A DNA stretch of 14,710 bases from Clostridia bacterium. Lineage in GTDB: Bacteria > Bacillota_A > Clostridia > Christensenellales > Aristaeellaceae. Positions 1-6,482 of the stretch are shown here, one piece after another. Each line of letters starts with the position of its first letter. The first letter of the stretch is position 1. Where the stretch lies: positions 1 through 14,710 of the forward strand of contig BNUH01000069.1 of NCBI GenBank assembly GCA_025997215.1, read 5' to 3'. Under the pieces are notes generated by a model. The model searched no databases. It saw nothing but the letters and a program-made list of their open reading frames with translations, and was not told the DNA's origin. Position numbers and translations under genes: made by a program.

Positions 1-56
1 CGCTCCTCCATCAACTGGCGCAGCAGGCTCTTTTCTCCCTTTGCTTTCTTTGCCAT
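1..56 (-). CDS. IS256-like transposase, N-terminal fragment (runs off window)
   Basis: Only the first 18 or so codons are visible, beginning MAKKAKGEKSLLRQLMEER. The start is supported by a strong GGGGAGGG ribosome binding site six bases upstream of the ATG. A short basic N-terminus followed by an S/N-x-x-RQLMEE motif is typical of clostridial IS256-family (mutator-type DDE) transposases. These normally continue with a segment on 'LKDLFGDTIQEMLEAE'. That diagnostic part lies outside the window, so the assignment rests on the N-terminus and on the gene's position at the broken end of the neighbouring NTPase gene. Another transposase family is possible. Confidence 0.45.
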   Translation of the reverse strand, partial: MAKKAKGEKSLLRQLMEE

Positions 57-111
57 TTTCTTCCCTCCCCTAACTCTAGTTTGGTTCTGTTATTGGAGGT
101 TTACACATTCT
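1..111 (-). mobile_element. End of an IS256-family-like insertion sequence (partial)
   Basis: The transposase start at 56 and a non-coding tip up to about position 111 appear to be the upstream end of an IS running off the left edge. On the minus strand the tip carries AGAATGTGTAAAC (111-99), which resembles the TGTGTAAA-type termini I associate with IS256-family elements. It lies exactly where the flanking NTPase gene loses its expected sequence. The outer boundary is inferred. The other end and the target-site duplication lie outside the window, so the family call is tentative. Confidence 0.45.
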
Positions 112-720
112 GTGCGGCAGTCTCAACCGCTCAAGTATGTAAGACTGTTCAAGATCTGCGCTCCTGTCTTCGTCAAGCGCATCAACAATCAAAACAAGCC
201 GCTTACCTGCCGCACCAACAATCTTAGCGGTATATTCCAATAACGCAAGAAGCGTTGACGAGATAAAACCGTCGCTCCATTTTTCATAACGTATAAGCAC
301 ATTGCGCAACTGTGCCTTTATCGAGCTTTCAAAGGCATCTCCATACGACCATGTATTCTCCCGCTTGGTTACAAAAAAACCGACTATTTCTGTGTTTGAC
401 GGGGGATGCAGAAAGAACCATGATAGCAATGCGGATTTGCCAAACCAAGCAGGTGCTTCAATTAAAATATATCCACTTTCTTGCTTGCAGAAATCGTTCA
501 AAATCTGTAGTTCATTTTGGCGTTCAAGCAATTTAGTTGGTGCACTTTTATCTGCATGACTAAGTTCTGCTGACTTGGTACTGAAAGAAGAAGCACTAAT
601 AGAATCAGCGTTTCTGGAATCAGCATCAGGAAAAAAGCTTGCCAGCACATCGGATCTTCTAAAAAAATTAGGATCTTTACCGGAGGGCGTTTCTATGATC
701 GTAATGTTGGTATCACCCAT
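76..720 (-). pseudogene. STAND/NACHT-like NTPase, truncated after Walker B by an IS
   Basis: The product is 214 aa. After a low-complexity N-terminal segment (residues 1-60) comes a P-loop NTPase core. The Walker A-type motif is EAPAWFGKS (88-96) and the Walker B is RLVLIVDALDED (174-185), with paired acidic residues as in STAND/NACHT ATPases. Family members continue with the rest of the ATPase, a winged helix and a sensor domain. Here the frame ends about 30 residues after Walker B, and its last 10 or so codons (MCKPPITEPN) lie in sequence that looks like the tip of the adjacent IS. The start ATG at 720 has a GGAGGG site upstream. It follows the 172-aa gene by 19 bp and is probably the last gene of a three-gene operon. 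The remnant keeps ATP-binding motifs but has lost the usual sensing part, so it is presumably inactive or dominant-altered. The STAND class is fairly sure; the subfamily is unknown. Confidence 0.7.
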
Positions 721-739
721 ATACTACCCTCCGTTTCAG

Positions 740-1258
740 TTATTTGCTCAATCCGAAAAATGTCGCTATGGTAGCTACATTTGCAAGTGCTGAAAGCACT
801 TTATCAACAGCTTTCCCTGCAAATGTAATAAATCCATTAAACTTGCTCTTACAAGAAGCCTTTGCTTCTTCGTCTTGTTTCTGTACAGCATTATTTGCTT
901 CGTTTACAAGAGATATAAGGGAATCTCTGTAGTGCTTTTCCACTTCGGTGAAGCTTTCTATGATGGCAATTGCTTTCTCAACATCATTGCCGAAGTCTCC
1001 GATTTCGATTGTCATGTTTCCCTGAACCTTGTTTTGGGATGCGGAAACGTCTTTAGCGATCTCCATTGCTTTTTCTGAGGCGCGGAGTTTGAAATCTCTT
1101 CCTACTTCGTTTCCATCTGCCTTGATCATGGTTTTTATGGCTCCTTTCGTTATTACCGGGCAATAGGTTTCACAAATTATCAGATTGATCGTTCCCATAT
1201 TCGGATTATAAGCTTCAAGAATTTCTTTTAAGTTTGCAATTATCTCCATTGATACCAC
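740..1258 (-). CDS. Uncharacterised 172-aa protein, middle gene of the cassette
   Basis: I do not recognise a family. The protein is mostly helical in appearance, with charged stretches (residues 55-140, rich in E, K and A). It ends in a hydrophobic or amphipathic segment, GFITFAGKAVDKVLSALANV followed by ATIATFFGLSK, that could pack against a membrane or a partner protein. No signal peptide or catalytic motif is visible. The start is uncertain: a GTG directly abuts the stop codon of the upstream gene, and an ATG lies nine bases further in. Neither has a strong ribosome binding site, which suggests translational coupling to the upstream gene. It sits between the CxxC protein and the STAND NTPase with almost no spacing, so it is probably a functional partner of these two. 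Confidence 0.6.
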   Translation of the reverse strand: MVSMEIIANLKEILEAYNPNMGTINLIICETYCPVITKGAIKTMIKADGNEVGRDFKLRASEKAMEIAKDVSASQNKVQGNMTIEIGDFGNDVEKAIAIIESFTEVEKHYRDSLISLVNEANNAVQKQDEEAKASCKSKFNGFITFAGKAVDKVLSALANVATIATFFGLSK

Positions 1259-2281
1259 TTACTGATCGACATCAATATCGATAGCCATATTCCCAAAAAC
1301 AATGTTCTTGATAATATTGATGTCGGCACCTTTTCCAATAACGGAAAGATTTCCGAATATTATTTTTTCCATCTCAATGATAGGAATATTTAGTCCTAGG
1401 CTATTTATGCAACCTACAGCAATCTCCACACTCCGCCCATATAGCTCATTCCACCAACCATCAGCATTATCAGGAATTTCCAAACAAAAACGTGCCTCTC
1501 TTGGATAATTAGCTCGCATATAGCCAGAACAATAATCTTTAAGCATATAGAATAAGTCGCTAATGAATCCGACAGCCATTTTGTCAAAAAAGCATCTAGC
1601 TAGAGTATTGGAGTATTCTTCTACATCTGTCCATAGCTTTTGAGCTTCTACCTGATAGTAAGCACGATTGGGAAACTTTTGTTTCAGCGATTCTTTAACC
1701 GTATTAAACAGGTACTCATCTATCTTATCTCTTGCTATAACAAGCGGCTTCTCTATTTTTTGTACTCGATCATATCCATTTAAAGTAGCAACATCTGCTT
1801 TTACTCTAAAAATTGAATAATTCTTAACCAACGAAGCTAGTTCAGGAGACCCTTTATATTTATCCTCAAAAAAACCATATGCTCTTTCAACTAATCTTTT
1901 CATTGCTTCATTTGAAGAAACAGTCTCTATTGCTCCATTATCATTTTTTGGAGCGGCAGCAAAATCACTCGGTATATTTTCATAAATCATTTGACCTGCG
2001 ACATTTTCAATCCAATAGCGACCACATGTCTCGCAATGCCATGCATAAAACGAAGGCGCAGTATGTATGACGGCGTTATATAGCTCTTCCTGTGATATTT
2101 TTTTCTTGAAAAATCTCCGCTGAAATTTGGACATAATCCTTTCTTGCAGTGGATTGAATTTTGCATCCAATGCACACCAGTAAAGACCATCGCCAGAAGG
2201 CACATCGGGTCGACGACAATGTGGACAGCCTGCTTGCTCACGAAAATTTTTATATTGGTCAAATTTTACTCTTGTGATCAT
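1259..2281 (-). CDS. Uncharacterised 340-aa protein with two CxxC pairs (putative zinc-binding)
   Basis: The protein opens with a likely split zinc site. CPHC (Cys19/Cys22) and CETC (Cys83/Cys86) are separated by a basic segment, and a further Cys36 lies in 'LYWCALD'. The remaining 250 residues are aromatic-rich and helical, with no motif I can name. The ATG at 2281 is preferred because GGAG lies seven bases upstream; an in-frame ATG at 2293 would place that site inside the coding region. It is the first gene of a tight three-gene run with the 172-aa protein (no gap) and the STAND NTPase. About 80 bp separate it from the loaP-like gene upstream, too little to exclude co-transcription. A role in sensing or nucleic-acid binding is possible through the Cys pairs but is only an inference. 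Confidence 0.65.
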   Translation of the reverse strand: MITRVKFDQYKNFREQAGCPHCRRPDVPSGDGLYWCALDAKFNPLQERIMSKFQRRFFKKKISQEELYNAVIHTAPSFYAWHCETCGRYWIENVAGQMIYENIPSDFAAAPKNDNGAIETVSSNEAMKRLVERAYGFFEDKYKGSPELASLVKNYSIFRVKADVATLNGYDRVQKIEKPLVIARDKIDEYLFNTVKESLKQKFPNRAYYQVEAQKLWTDVEEYSNTLARCFFDKMAVGFISDLFYMLKDYCSGYMRANYPREARFCLEIPDNADGWWNELYGRSVEIAVGCINSLGLNIPIIEMEKIIFGNLSVIGKGADINIIKNIVFGNMAIDIDVDQ

Positions 2282-2374
2282 AAAAAACTCCATTCAATTA
2301 TGCATGCTATTGCCAATCGATAATATATATAATAACAGTTAACTTATACATATATCCTGACTAAACAAATCTTC
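2282..2374 (-). other. AT-rich spacer between loaP-like gene and the three-gene cassette
   Basis: This spacer of about 93 bp is very AT-rich, with a run of TA steps at about 2319-2335 and a GCATGC palindrome near 2301. It could hold a promoter or a LoaP-responsive element for the downstream genes. I see no convincing -35/-10 pair, and I cannot identify the RNA hairpin that LoaP proteins use. Confidence 0.3.
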
Positions 2375-2992
2375 TTACCCTATATACTCCATCATAATCT
2401 CACAGGTAAGCAGTCTTCCAAGCATGAATATCTCTATCACTATTGTTTGCCTATGCTTATTAACCTTAACAACACTACCACCAATACCTTTAAGAATGCC
2501 GTCGTTTATCTTGACTCGTTCCCAAACCTGTACGGCTTCGAAAGCGGGTATGTTGAAGTGTTCGTCAAGGATCGTTGTCATTATCAGTTTGTCATGCGAT
2601 GACAATGCGACGTTATTGGAGTGGAGGCTATTGGCAAGTATCCTGTACATGAAAGAGTCATAATTGATGATGGGGTTTACATCTACTATGAATTCTTGAG
2701 GAGTAACAGTGGATGCAATGAATACGTATCCGCGTAGCCAAGGAACCTGGCGGGTCGTAATCGCGTGCTTTGTTCTAAACGCGTAGTCCTTAGTTGGAAT
2801 AAACGCGATGTACTTATCAGTATCAAGCCTTTTCTGCAAGCGTTCAACAACGCGTTGTTCCTCGTTAGTTTTAACGAAGAGAACAAACCAGTTTGATGAT
2901 TCCGCGAACCACTTTGAGAGTGCACGCTTCTCTTCAACCGTTTTCATATAATTCCATTGGGGCATAGCTTCGCCATGGACGCCCTCTCGCAT
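2375..2992 (-). CDS. loaP: LoaP-type NusG paralogue (processive antitermination factor)
   Basis: NusG-family proteins bind elongating RNA polymerase. The LoaP branch in Firmicutes prevents premature termination across long specialised operons, usually polysaccharide or natural-product clusters. The NGN domain starts at WFVLFVKTNEEQRVVERLQK (about residue 35). It continues through the conserved 'FIPTKDY' and 'RQVPWLRGYVFIAS' blocks to about residue 130. A KOW-type segment (VWERVKINDGILKGIGGSVV, about 157-185) closes the protein. The total of 205 aa exceeds the usual 170-180 because of the N-terminal start chosen. In-frame ATGs at 2965 and 2947 are alternatives, and 2947 has a weak GGA six bases upstream. 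The gene lies between a MalT-type regulator and a three-gene cassette, so the cassette is its most obvious local target. NusG-family membership is nearly certain; the LoaP sub-type is likely. Confidence 0.8.
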   Translation of the reverse strand: MREGVHGEAMPQWNYMKTVEEKRALSKWFAESSNWFVLFVKTNEEQRVVERLQKRLDTDKYIAFIPTKDYAFRTKHAITTRQVPWLRGYVFIASTVTPQEFIVDVNPIINYDSFMYRILANSLHSNNVALSSHDKLIMTTILDEHFNIPAFEAVQVWERVKINDGILKGIGGSVVKVNKHRQTIVIEIFMLGRLLTCEIMMEYIG

Positions 2993-3382
2993 TTGCGATG
3001 CGCCGAGCTAAGCAGTGTTTCTGCACCATCATATGCATGAAACGAGGCGGTTTCTTAGCCCTGTTGAACTACCATTTAGTCGACTGTAACCCTGTTGTTA
3101 CAAAACCGCTGTTGCTGTCGACCACTGGAATATGCTGGAAGATCAAGAGTATTGTAGCGAATATGGATACGTTTTTCAAGCGGTTAGCGCAAAAAAAGTT
3201 CCGTGTATCATGTTAAATTTTAGTAACAAATAGGCGCCGAAGGCAAGGGCGAGTACAGCCTTTCATATGGTAGGAGATTATTTCACCATAGCCATACATG
3301 CAAAACAAAATCCCATGGGAAATTGATATGCTGCCATATACAAGACCACGCCAGCTCTATACCGACGCGGTCTTTGCGTCCG
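2993..3382 (-). other. 390-bp leader/spacer between the MalT-type regulator and loaP
   Basis: No gene is supported here; the short plus-strand frame at 2998-3216 lacks a ribosome binding site. Just beyond the regulator's stop, AAGACC (3342-3347) pairs with GGTCTT (3369-3374) and GACGC (3364-3368) with GCGTC (3376-3380). These overlapping hairpins could end the regulator transcript, although no T-run follows. TCCCATGGGA (3311-3320) is a perfect palindrome. On the minus strand this region would be the 5' leader of loaP. No clear promoter was found. Confidence 0.35.
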
Positions 3383-5878
3383 CTATGTCAACAACCGCAA
3401 CTCCTTCGCAATCCTTATCGCATCAGTGAGCTTGTTCGTGCCCAGCCGATCCTTTGCGGACTTGAGCGTGTTGTTTACCGTGTTGGGCGACAAACCATAT
3501 TTTACCGCGATCTCCTTGTAGTTCAATCCGCTATTAGCGGCAACAAGGAAATCGTGTTCCCTAGGCGTCAAAACGATGTCTTCTCTGATCGATTCTGGTC
3601 CTATCATACGCGCTTGCTGGTTAGCGAACTCTAATGCTTCCCGCTTGATCTCATTACGCCACTTCGCGGGGATGCTGGCTTTACCGGCAGCTTTCAGCAA
3701 CTCAACCATGTCCTGTCCTCGCTCGATGAAGGACATAATGTAGTTGTTAGGCTCTGCAAGCCGGTACGCCTCCTCAAGAGTTGACAGCGCTTCTTCGCGC
3801 CTCATTAGCTTGAATTGCGCAAGAGCCTTGAAGACCAGCCAATCAATCTTCCCGTAAATTATGATCTCACATTTTTCTTCAAAGTCAGAGTACAGAAGCA
3901 CATCCAGGTACTCACCCTGCGCATAGCGCTCCTTTATCCTGATATGGTTAATGACATTCTCTTTGAATACACCAAAAGCGCACTCAACATACTCGCCTTT
4001 CATGTTGATTGGCACTTCATCGGGTTGATTCAAACCGAGACAGTAAACCGCTTTCGCTAAGTCTCTCATATCACTTCGGATAAGAAAATCCTGCTCATTT
4101 AGTTGCTCATCAATCTCCTGCATACGCGCATCTGCTCCGGCTTTTTTGCCCTGTGCAAGGTTTATTCGCAGCTGATACCGCAGTGCCACATGCCGAACAT
4201 CATACTGCCCATGAGCAGCCGCCTTGTTTACCGCAGCACGAAGTATTTTCTCCGCTTCACTGAGCTTATTCTGATAGAATAACTGTTCTCCGATAGCTAG
4301 TTCCTCAAGCCCAGACATATACCCGTTCTGGCATTCCGATGCAGGTGGGATCGCGCGGCGCAGCGCGACGATGTATTCGTCTACCGCACCCTTCCGACTT
4401 GTTCCAACCCATGCCGCCCATGAGCATACAGGATGAACCCGCGTCGGTCCATCAACCGGGTAAGGCGCTTTCTGATAATAGTGCAGCGCCGTTTCGTAGT
4501 ATCCGGCAAAGTCGTACTTATCCTCGACAGCTCCCAGCAGATGCCGTGCGATCGCTCGTGCCGTGTAAACGAACGAGAGTTTGCGGAACTTTACAACACT
4601 GTCTGGCTGCTCCAGATACATTTCTTCTTCATGATCCGCTTGCGCAAGCGTTTCCTTTAACCACCCCAGACTGAGCATCAGCCGCATTCGCATAATTGGG
4701 AACACGTATGTTGCCTTAGTATATTCGTCATCCGCTCTTTTGAATGCATCCAGAATACTTTTGGCTGTGGCAGGCGCAAGCTGCATGTGCATATTTAGTA
4801 TAATCCACGAAGCTTTTTCAAAGTCGTTGACATAGCAATAATAGCGAATGGCATCTGACTTCACGTTTTTCTCGACGCACAACTCCGCAGCAGCATAGAG
4901 TGTACTGCGCCTATCCGATTCCGAGAGGTCGTTCTTATGTGAATCAAGAAAGTCTTTGAAAAGATCGTGTATTTCATATGTCTTTCGGAATGAATCATAT
5001 CCGATATAAGCATGTAAGGTATGAAGTTCACCAACCAGCGCTTTATCATTCCCAGCAAGTCCACTGACGAGCTGATCCGCCAGCGTGTCAATCAGGGACA
5101 TTTGCAAAACAAGCGTCTTTAGCCTGTCACTTATATGTGCCCATACTGCCGACTCAATCCTGCTGTTGATACTGCCTTTAATCATCCCTTTTATATATTT
5201 CTTACCATTTTTAAGCAAAGCTATAACCAAGTTAAGCGTGAATATGCAGCCCGCGGTATCTTCAAGGATACGATCAATACTGTCCGATTCCTGTTTGATG
5301 CCATTATGATGCAGCACTTCCTCGACTTCATCCCTGTCGAGTTTCAGTTTCGACTCATCAATTTCATATACCTTGTCTTCAATATACAGTTCATTCATGT
5401 TGATGTCAGGATCGGTTTGCGTGATAAGCACGATCGACCAGTTCACATCGAGATCAGCGTGTATCAGCATGTCGATAAAGAGCAAAACATCGTAGTTATT
5501 GATTTTATGCAGGTCATCAAAAACAAGAACATACTTTTCTGTTGATAAGAAGGATTTGCGGAGGATTCCGACATATTCATTTATATTATCATGATTGTTT
5601 GGGAGATCAAGGTTCGCACACCTTTTCGCAACAACCGGATGGATCTTTGCCGCAGCGTTTTTATACTGTTCCCAGAACAGCACGGGGTTATTATCATGCT
5701 CATTCAGCCGCAACCAAGTAACGTGCATGTAATCCTTCTCGAAGCGATGTAAACGCATCGCCTCTGTTTTTCCATAACCTGTGCCTGCGCGCATAAGTAC
5801 GATCGGATACTTCAACGCAGTATCGAGACATTCTTGAATCTTCCGCCTCGGAAGAAGCCTATCGCTTTTCGGTGCCAT
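3383..5878 (-). CDS. MalT/LuxR-type ATP-dependent transcriptional activator (STAND family)
   Basis: This 831-aa protein has the layout of MalT-like regulators. It has an N-terminal ATPase with Walker A AGTGYGKT (31-38) and Walker B YVLVFDDLH (116-124). A long helical, TPR-like region from about 330 to 740 is the expected inducer-sensing part. The C-terminal LuxR-type helix-turn-helix (about 765-831) carries 'LTPREHDFLVAANSGLNYKE' and then 'IAVKYGLSPNTVNNTLKSAKDRL'. In this family, ligand plus ATP drives oligomerisation and promoter binding. The length is close to MalT (about 900). A GGAGGT lies very close (two bases) to the ATG; the upstream AGGTGG may also help. It is transcribed toward loaP and the three-gene cassette, so an activator plus antiterminator pair may control the cassette together. 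The ligand cannot be read from the sequence. Family assignment is secure. Confidence 0.9.
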   Translation of the reverse strand: MAPKSDRLLPRRKIQECLDTALKYPIVLMRAGTGYGKTEAMRLHRFEKDYMHVTWLRLNEHDNNPVLFWEQYKNAAAKIHPVVAKRCANLDLPNNHDNINEYVGILRKSFLSTEKYVLVFDDLHKINNYDVLLFIDMLIHADLDVNWSIVLITQTDPDINMNELYIEDKVYEIDESKLKLDRDEVEEVLHHNGIKQESDSIDRILEDTAGCIFTLNLVIALLKNGKKYIKGMIKGSINSRIESAVWAHISDRLKTLVLQMSLIDTLADQLVSGLAGNDKALVGELHTLHAYIGYDSFRKTYEIHDLFKDFLDSHKNDLSESDRRSTLYAAAELCVEKNVKSDAIRYYCYVNDFEKASWIILNMHMQLAPATAKSILDAFKRADDEYTKATYVFPIMRMRLMLSLGWLKETLAQADHEEEMYLEQPDSVVKFRKLSFVYTARAIARHLLGAVEDKYDFAGYYETALHYYQKAPYPVDGPTRVHPVCSWAAWVGTSRKGAVDEYIVALRRAIPPASECQNGYMSGLEELAIGEQLFYQNKLSEAEKILRAAVNKAAAHGQYDVRHVALRYQLRINLAQGKKAGADARMQEIDEQLNEQDFLIRSDMRDLAKAVYCLGLNQPDEVPINMKGEYVECAFGVFKENVINHIRIKERYAQGEYLDVLLYSDFEEKCEIIIYGKIDWLVFKALAQFKLMRREEALSTLEEAYRLAEPNNYIMSFIERGQDMVELLKAAGKASIPAKWRNEIKREALEFANQQARMIGPESIREDIVLTPREHDFLVAANSGLNYKEIAVKYGLSPNTVNNTLKSAKDRLGTNKLTDAIRIAKELRLLT

Positions 5879-5947
5879 TTACCTCCCACCTCACACAACA
5901 GCACGCGCTACTTATAACCCTCCATCATCTCCAACAATAGAAAACCG

Positions 5948-5966
5948 GCGGACTTTAGCTGTCCGC
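5948..5966 (-). terminator. Small GC hairpin, possible terminator or attenuator
   Basis: GCGGAC and GTCCGC form a six-base stem around a seven-base loop. On the minus strand it is followed by CCGGTTTTC, a weak T-tract. It lies about 70 bp upstream of the MalT-type gene, so on that strand it might attenuate transcription entering the gene. Weak support. Confidence 0.25.
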
Positions 5967-6144
5967 AAAAATATATTACCACCGTAGGCTGACAATTTCA
6001 AGCGTTTGTCATGTGATTTCACTCGAAAAATGAAGCCCAAAATGGGGCGTAAATGGAGGTACAAGCAAGCTGAAAAAGTGGCTTGTCTACTAGCTTTTTT
6101 GGAAGCCGCTTCGGAAATCGTGCAAAAAACTACTACTCGTCGAG

Positions 6145-6186
6145 AAAAACGCTATAGTCAATTTCGGAAAAACGTATAGTCAATTT
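6145..6186 (+). repeat. Two tandem copies of a 'AAAAACG(C)TATAGTCAATTT' repeat
   Basis: AAAAACGCTATAGTCAATTT (6145-6164) recurs as AAAAACGTATAGTCAATTT (6168-6186), with a start-to-start distance of 23 bp (about two helical turns). The two copies differ only by one extra C. The spacing puts both on the same face of the DNA, as expected for a regulator or recombination-accessory binding site. It sits about 80 bp upstream of the structured leader. No function is known. Confidence 0.55.
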
Positions 6187-6262
6187 GAAAAAAAATAAAA
6201 TAAAATTGATCATGTGCTGAACAAGCCCATCCATTACAATATTTACATGGCTTGGATATCCA

Positions 6263-6482
6263 TTGGAAAGGAGGGGGACAAGCCCTAAAGCCCCGCTGGG
6301 TACGGATACTCGGTAACCCAATGATTAAGCCGGAATAACCGGCGCAGCGCTCAAACAAACACTGCCTCTGCAGGGGCAGACGACGAATGAGCCTGACAAG
6401 TGGTTGAAAGACCATGTCAGGCTACACAGTGTCAGTCTGCCCTTCTTTCTACCCACTTGTCAGGCTCCGAAAGGAGTCACAG
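6263..6482 (+). ncRNA. Candidate structured leader RNA upstream of the sigma-like gene
   Basis: About 220 nt with dense self-complementarity directly precede the sigma-like gene. A three-way junction can form: CGCTG (6294-6298) pairs with CAGCG (6345-6349) and encloses two hairpins. These are GGGTAC (6298-6303) with GTAACCC (6313-6319, one bulge), and GCCGG (6329-6333) with CCGGC (6339-6343). Further on, CTGCC (6362-6366) pairs with GGCAG (6375-6379), and GGGCAGAC (6374-6381) alternatively pairs with GTCTGCCC (6435-6442). Long switching helices follow at 6389-6478. I cannot match it to a named RNA family. The extent at the 5' side is a guess because no promoter is clear. Confidence 0.45.
6389..6478 (+). 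promoter_or_regulatory. Putative translational switch: mutually exclusive helices and sequestered RBS
   Basis: The arm 6390-6398 (AGCCTGACA) can pair with TGTCAGGCT at 6415-6423 or with an identical copy at 6458-6466. The distal pairing extends to 15 perfect base pairs (6389-6403 with 6453-6467). If the distal arm is free instead, GGCTCC (6463-6468) can fold with GGAGTC (6473-6478) around a GAAA tetraloop. That hides the AAGGAG ribosome binding site (6471-6476) of the GTG start at 6483. The two states exclude each other, as in translational riboswitches and attenuators. A repeated DNA operator (TGTCAGGCT) is the main alternative reading. Confidence 0.5.

Larger units (their letters stand above)
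5879..6262. other. Non-coding region upstream of the mobile-element genes
   Basis: No gene is supported. It holds a hairpin GCGGAC (5948-5953) / GTCCGC (5961-5966) with only short T or A runs, and an inverted repeat ACAAGC (6061-6066) / GCTTGT (6081-6086) followed after some bases by TTTTTT. It also holds the direct repeat described separately and an AT-rich stretch (6187-6210) before a TACAAT hexamer (6235-6240). No good -35 accompanies that hexamer, so the plus-strand promoter is unresolved. The left boundary of the mobile element probably lies here but cannot be fixed. Confidence 0.4.

Noticed and set aside
2998..3216. Plus-strand frame of 72 codons in the spacer before loaP.
   Set aside because: It has no ribosome binding site, a Cys- and Lys-rich sequence without domain character, and the opposite strand to all neighbours.
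6241..6248. ATTTACAT at 6241-6248 recurs at 11984-11991, near the two edges of the element, as a possible attachment repeat.
   Set aside because: Eight AT-rich bases shared over 6 kb are expected by chance, and 6241 lies inside the region that seems to belong to the element's own leader. Too weak to call an att site.
6133..6415. Minus-strand frames covering the structured leader.
   Set aside because: They have no ribosome binding sites and a biased composition that follows from the GC-rich hairpins. The structured RNA explanation fits better.
6414..6482. Upstream in-frame ATG at 6414 as the start of the sigma-like gene.
   Set aside because: It lacks a good ribosome binding site and lies in the leader helices, whereas GTG 6483 has AAGGAG at ideal spacing and begins near the family's N-terminus.
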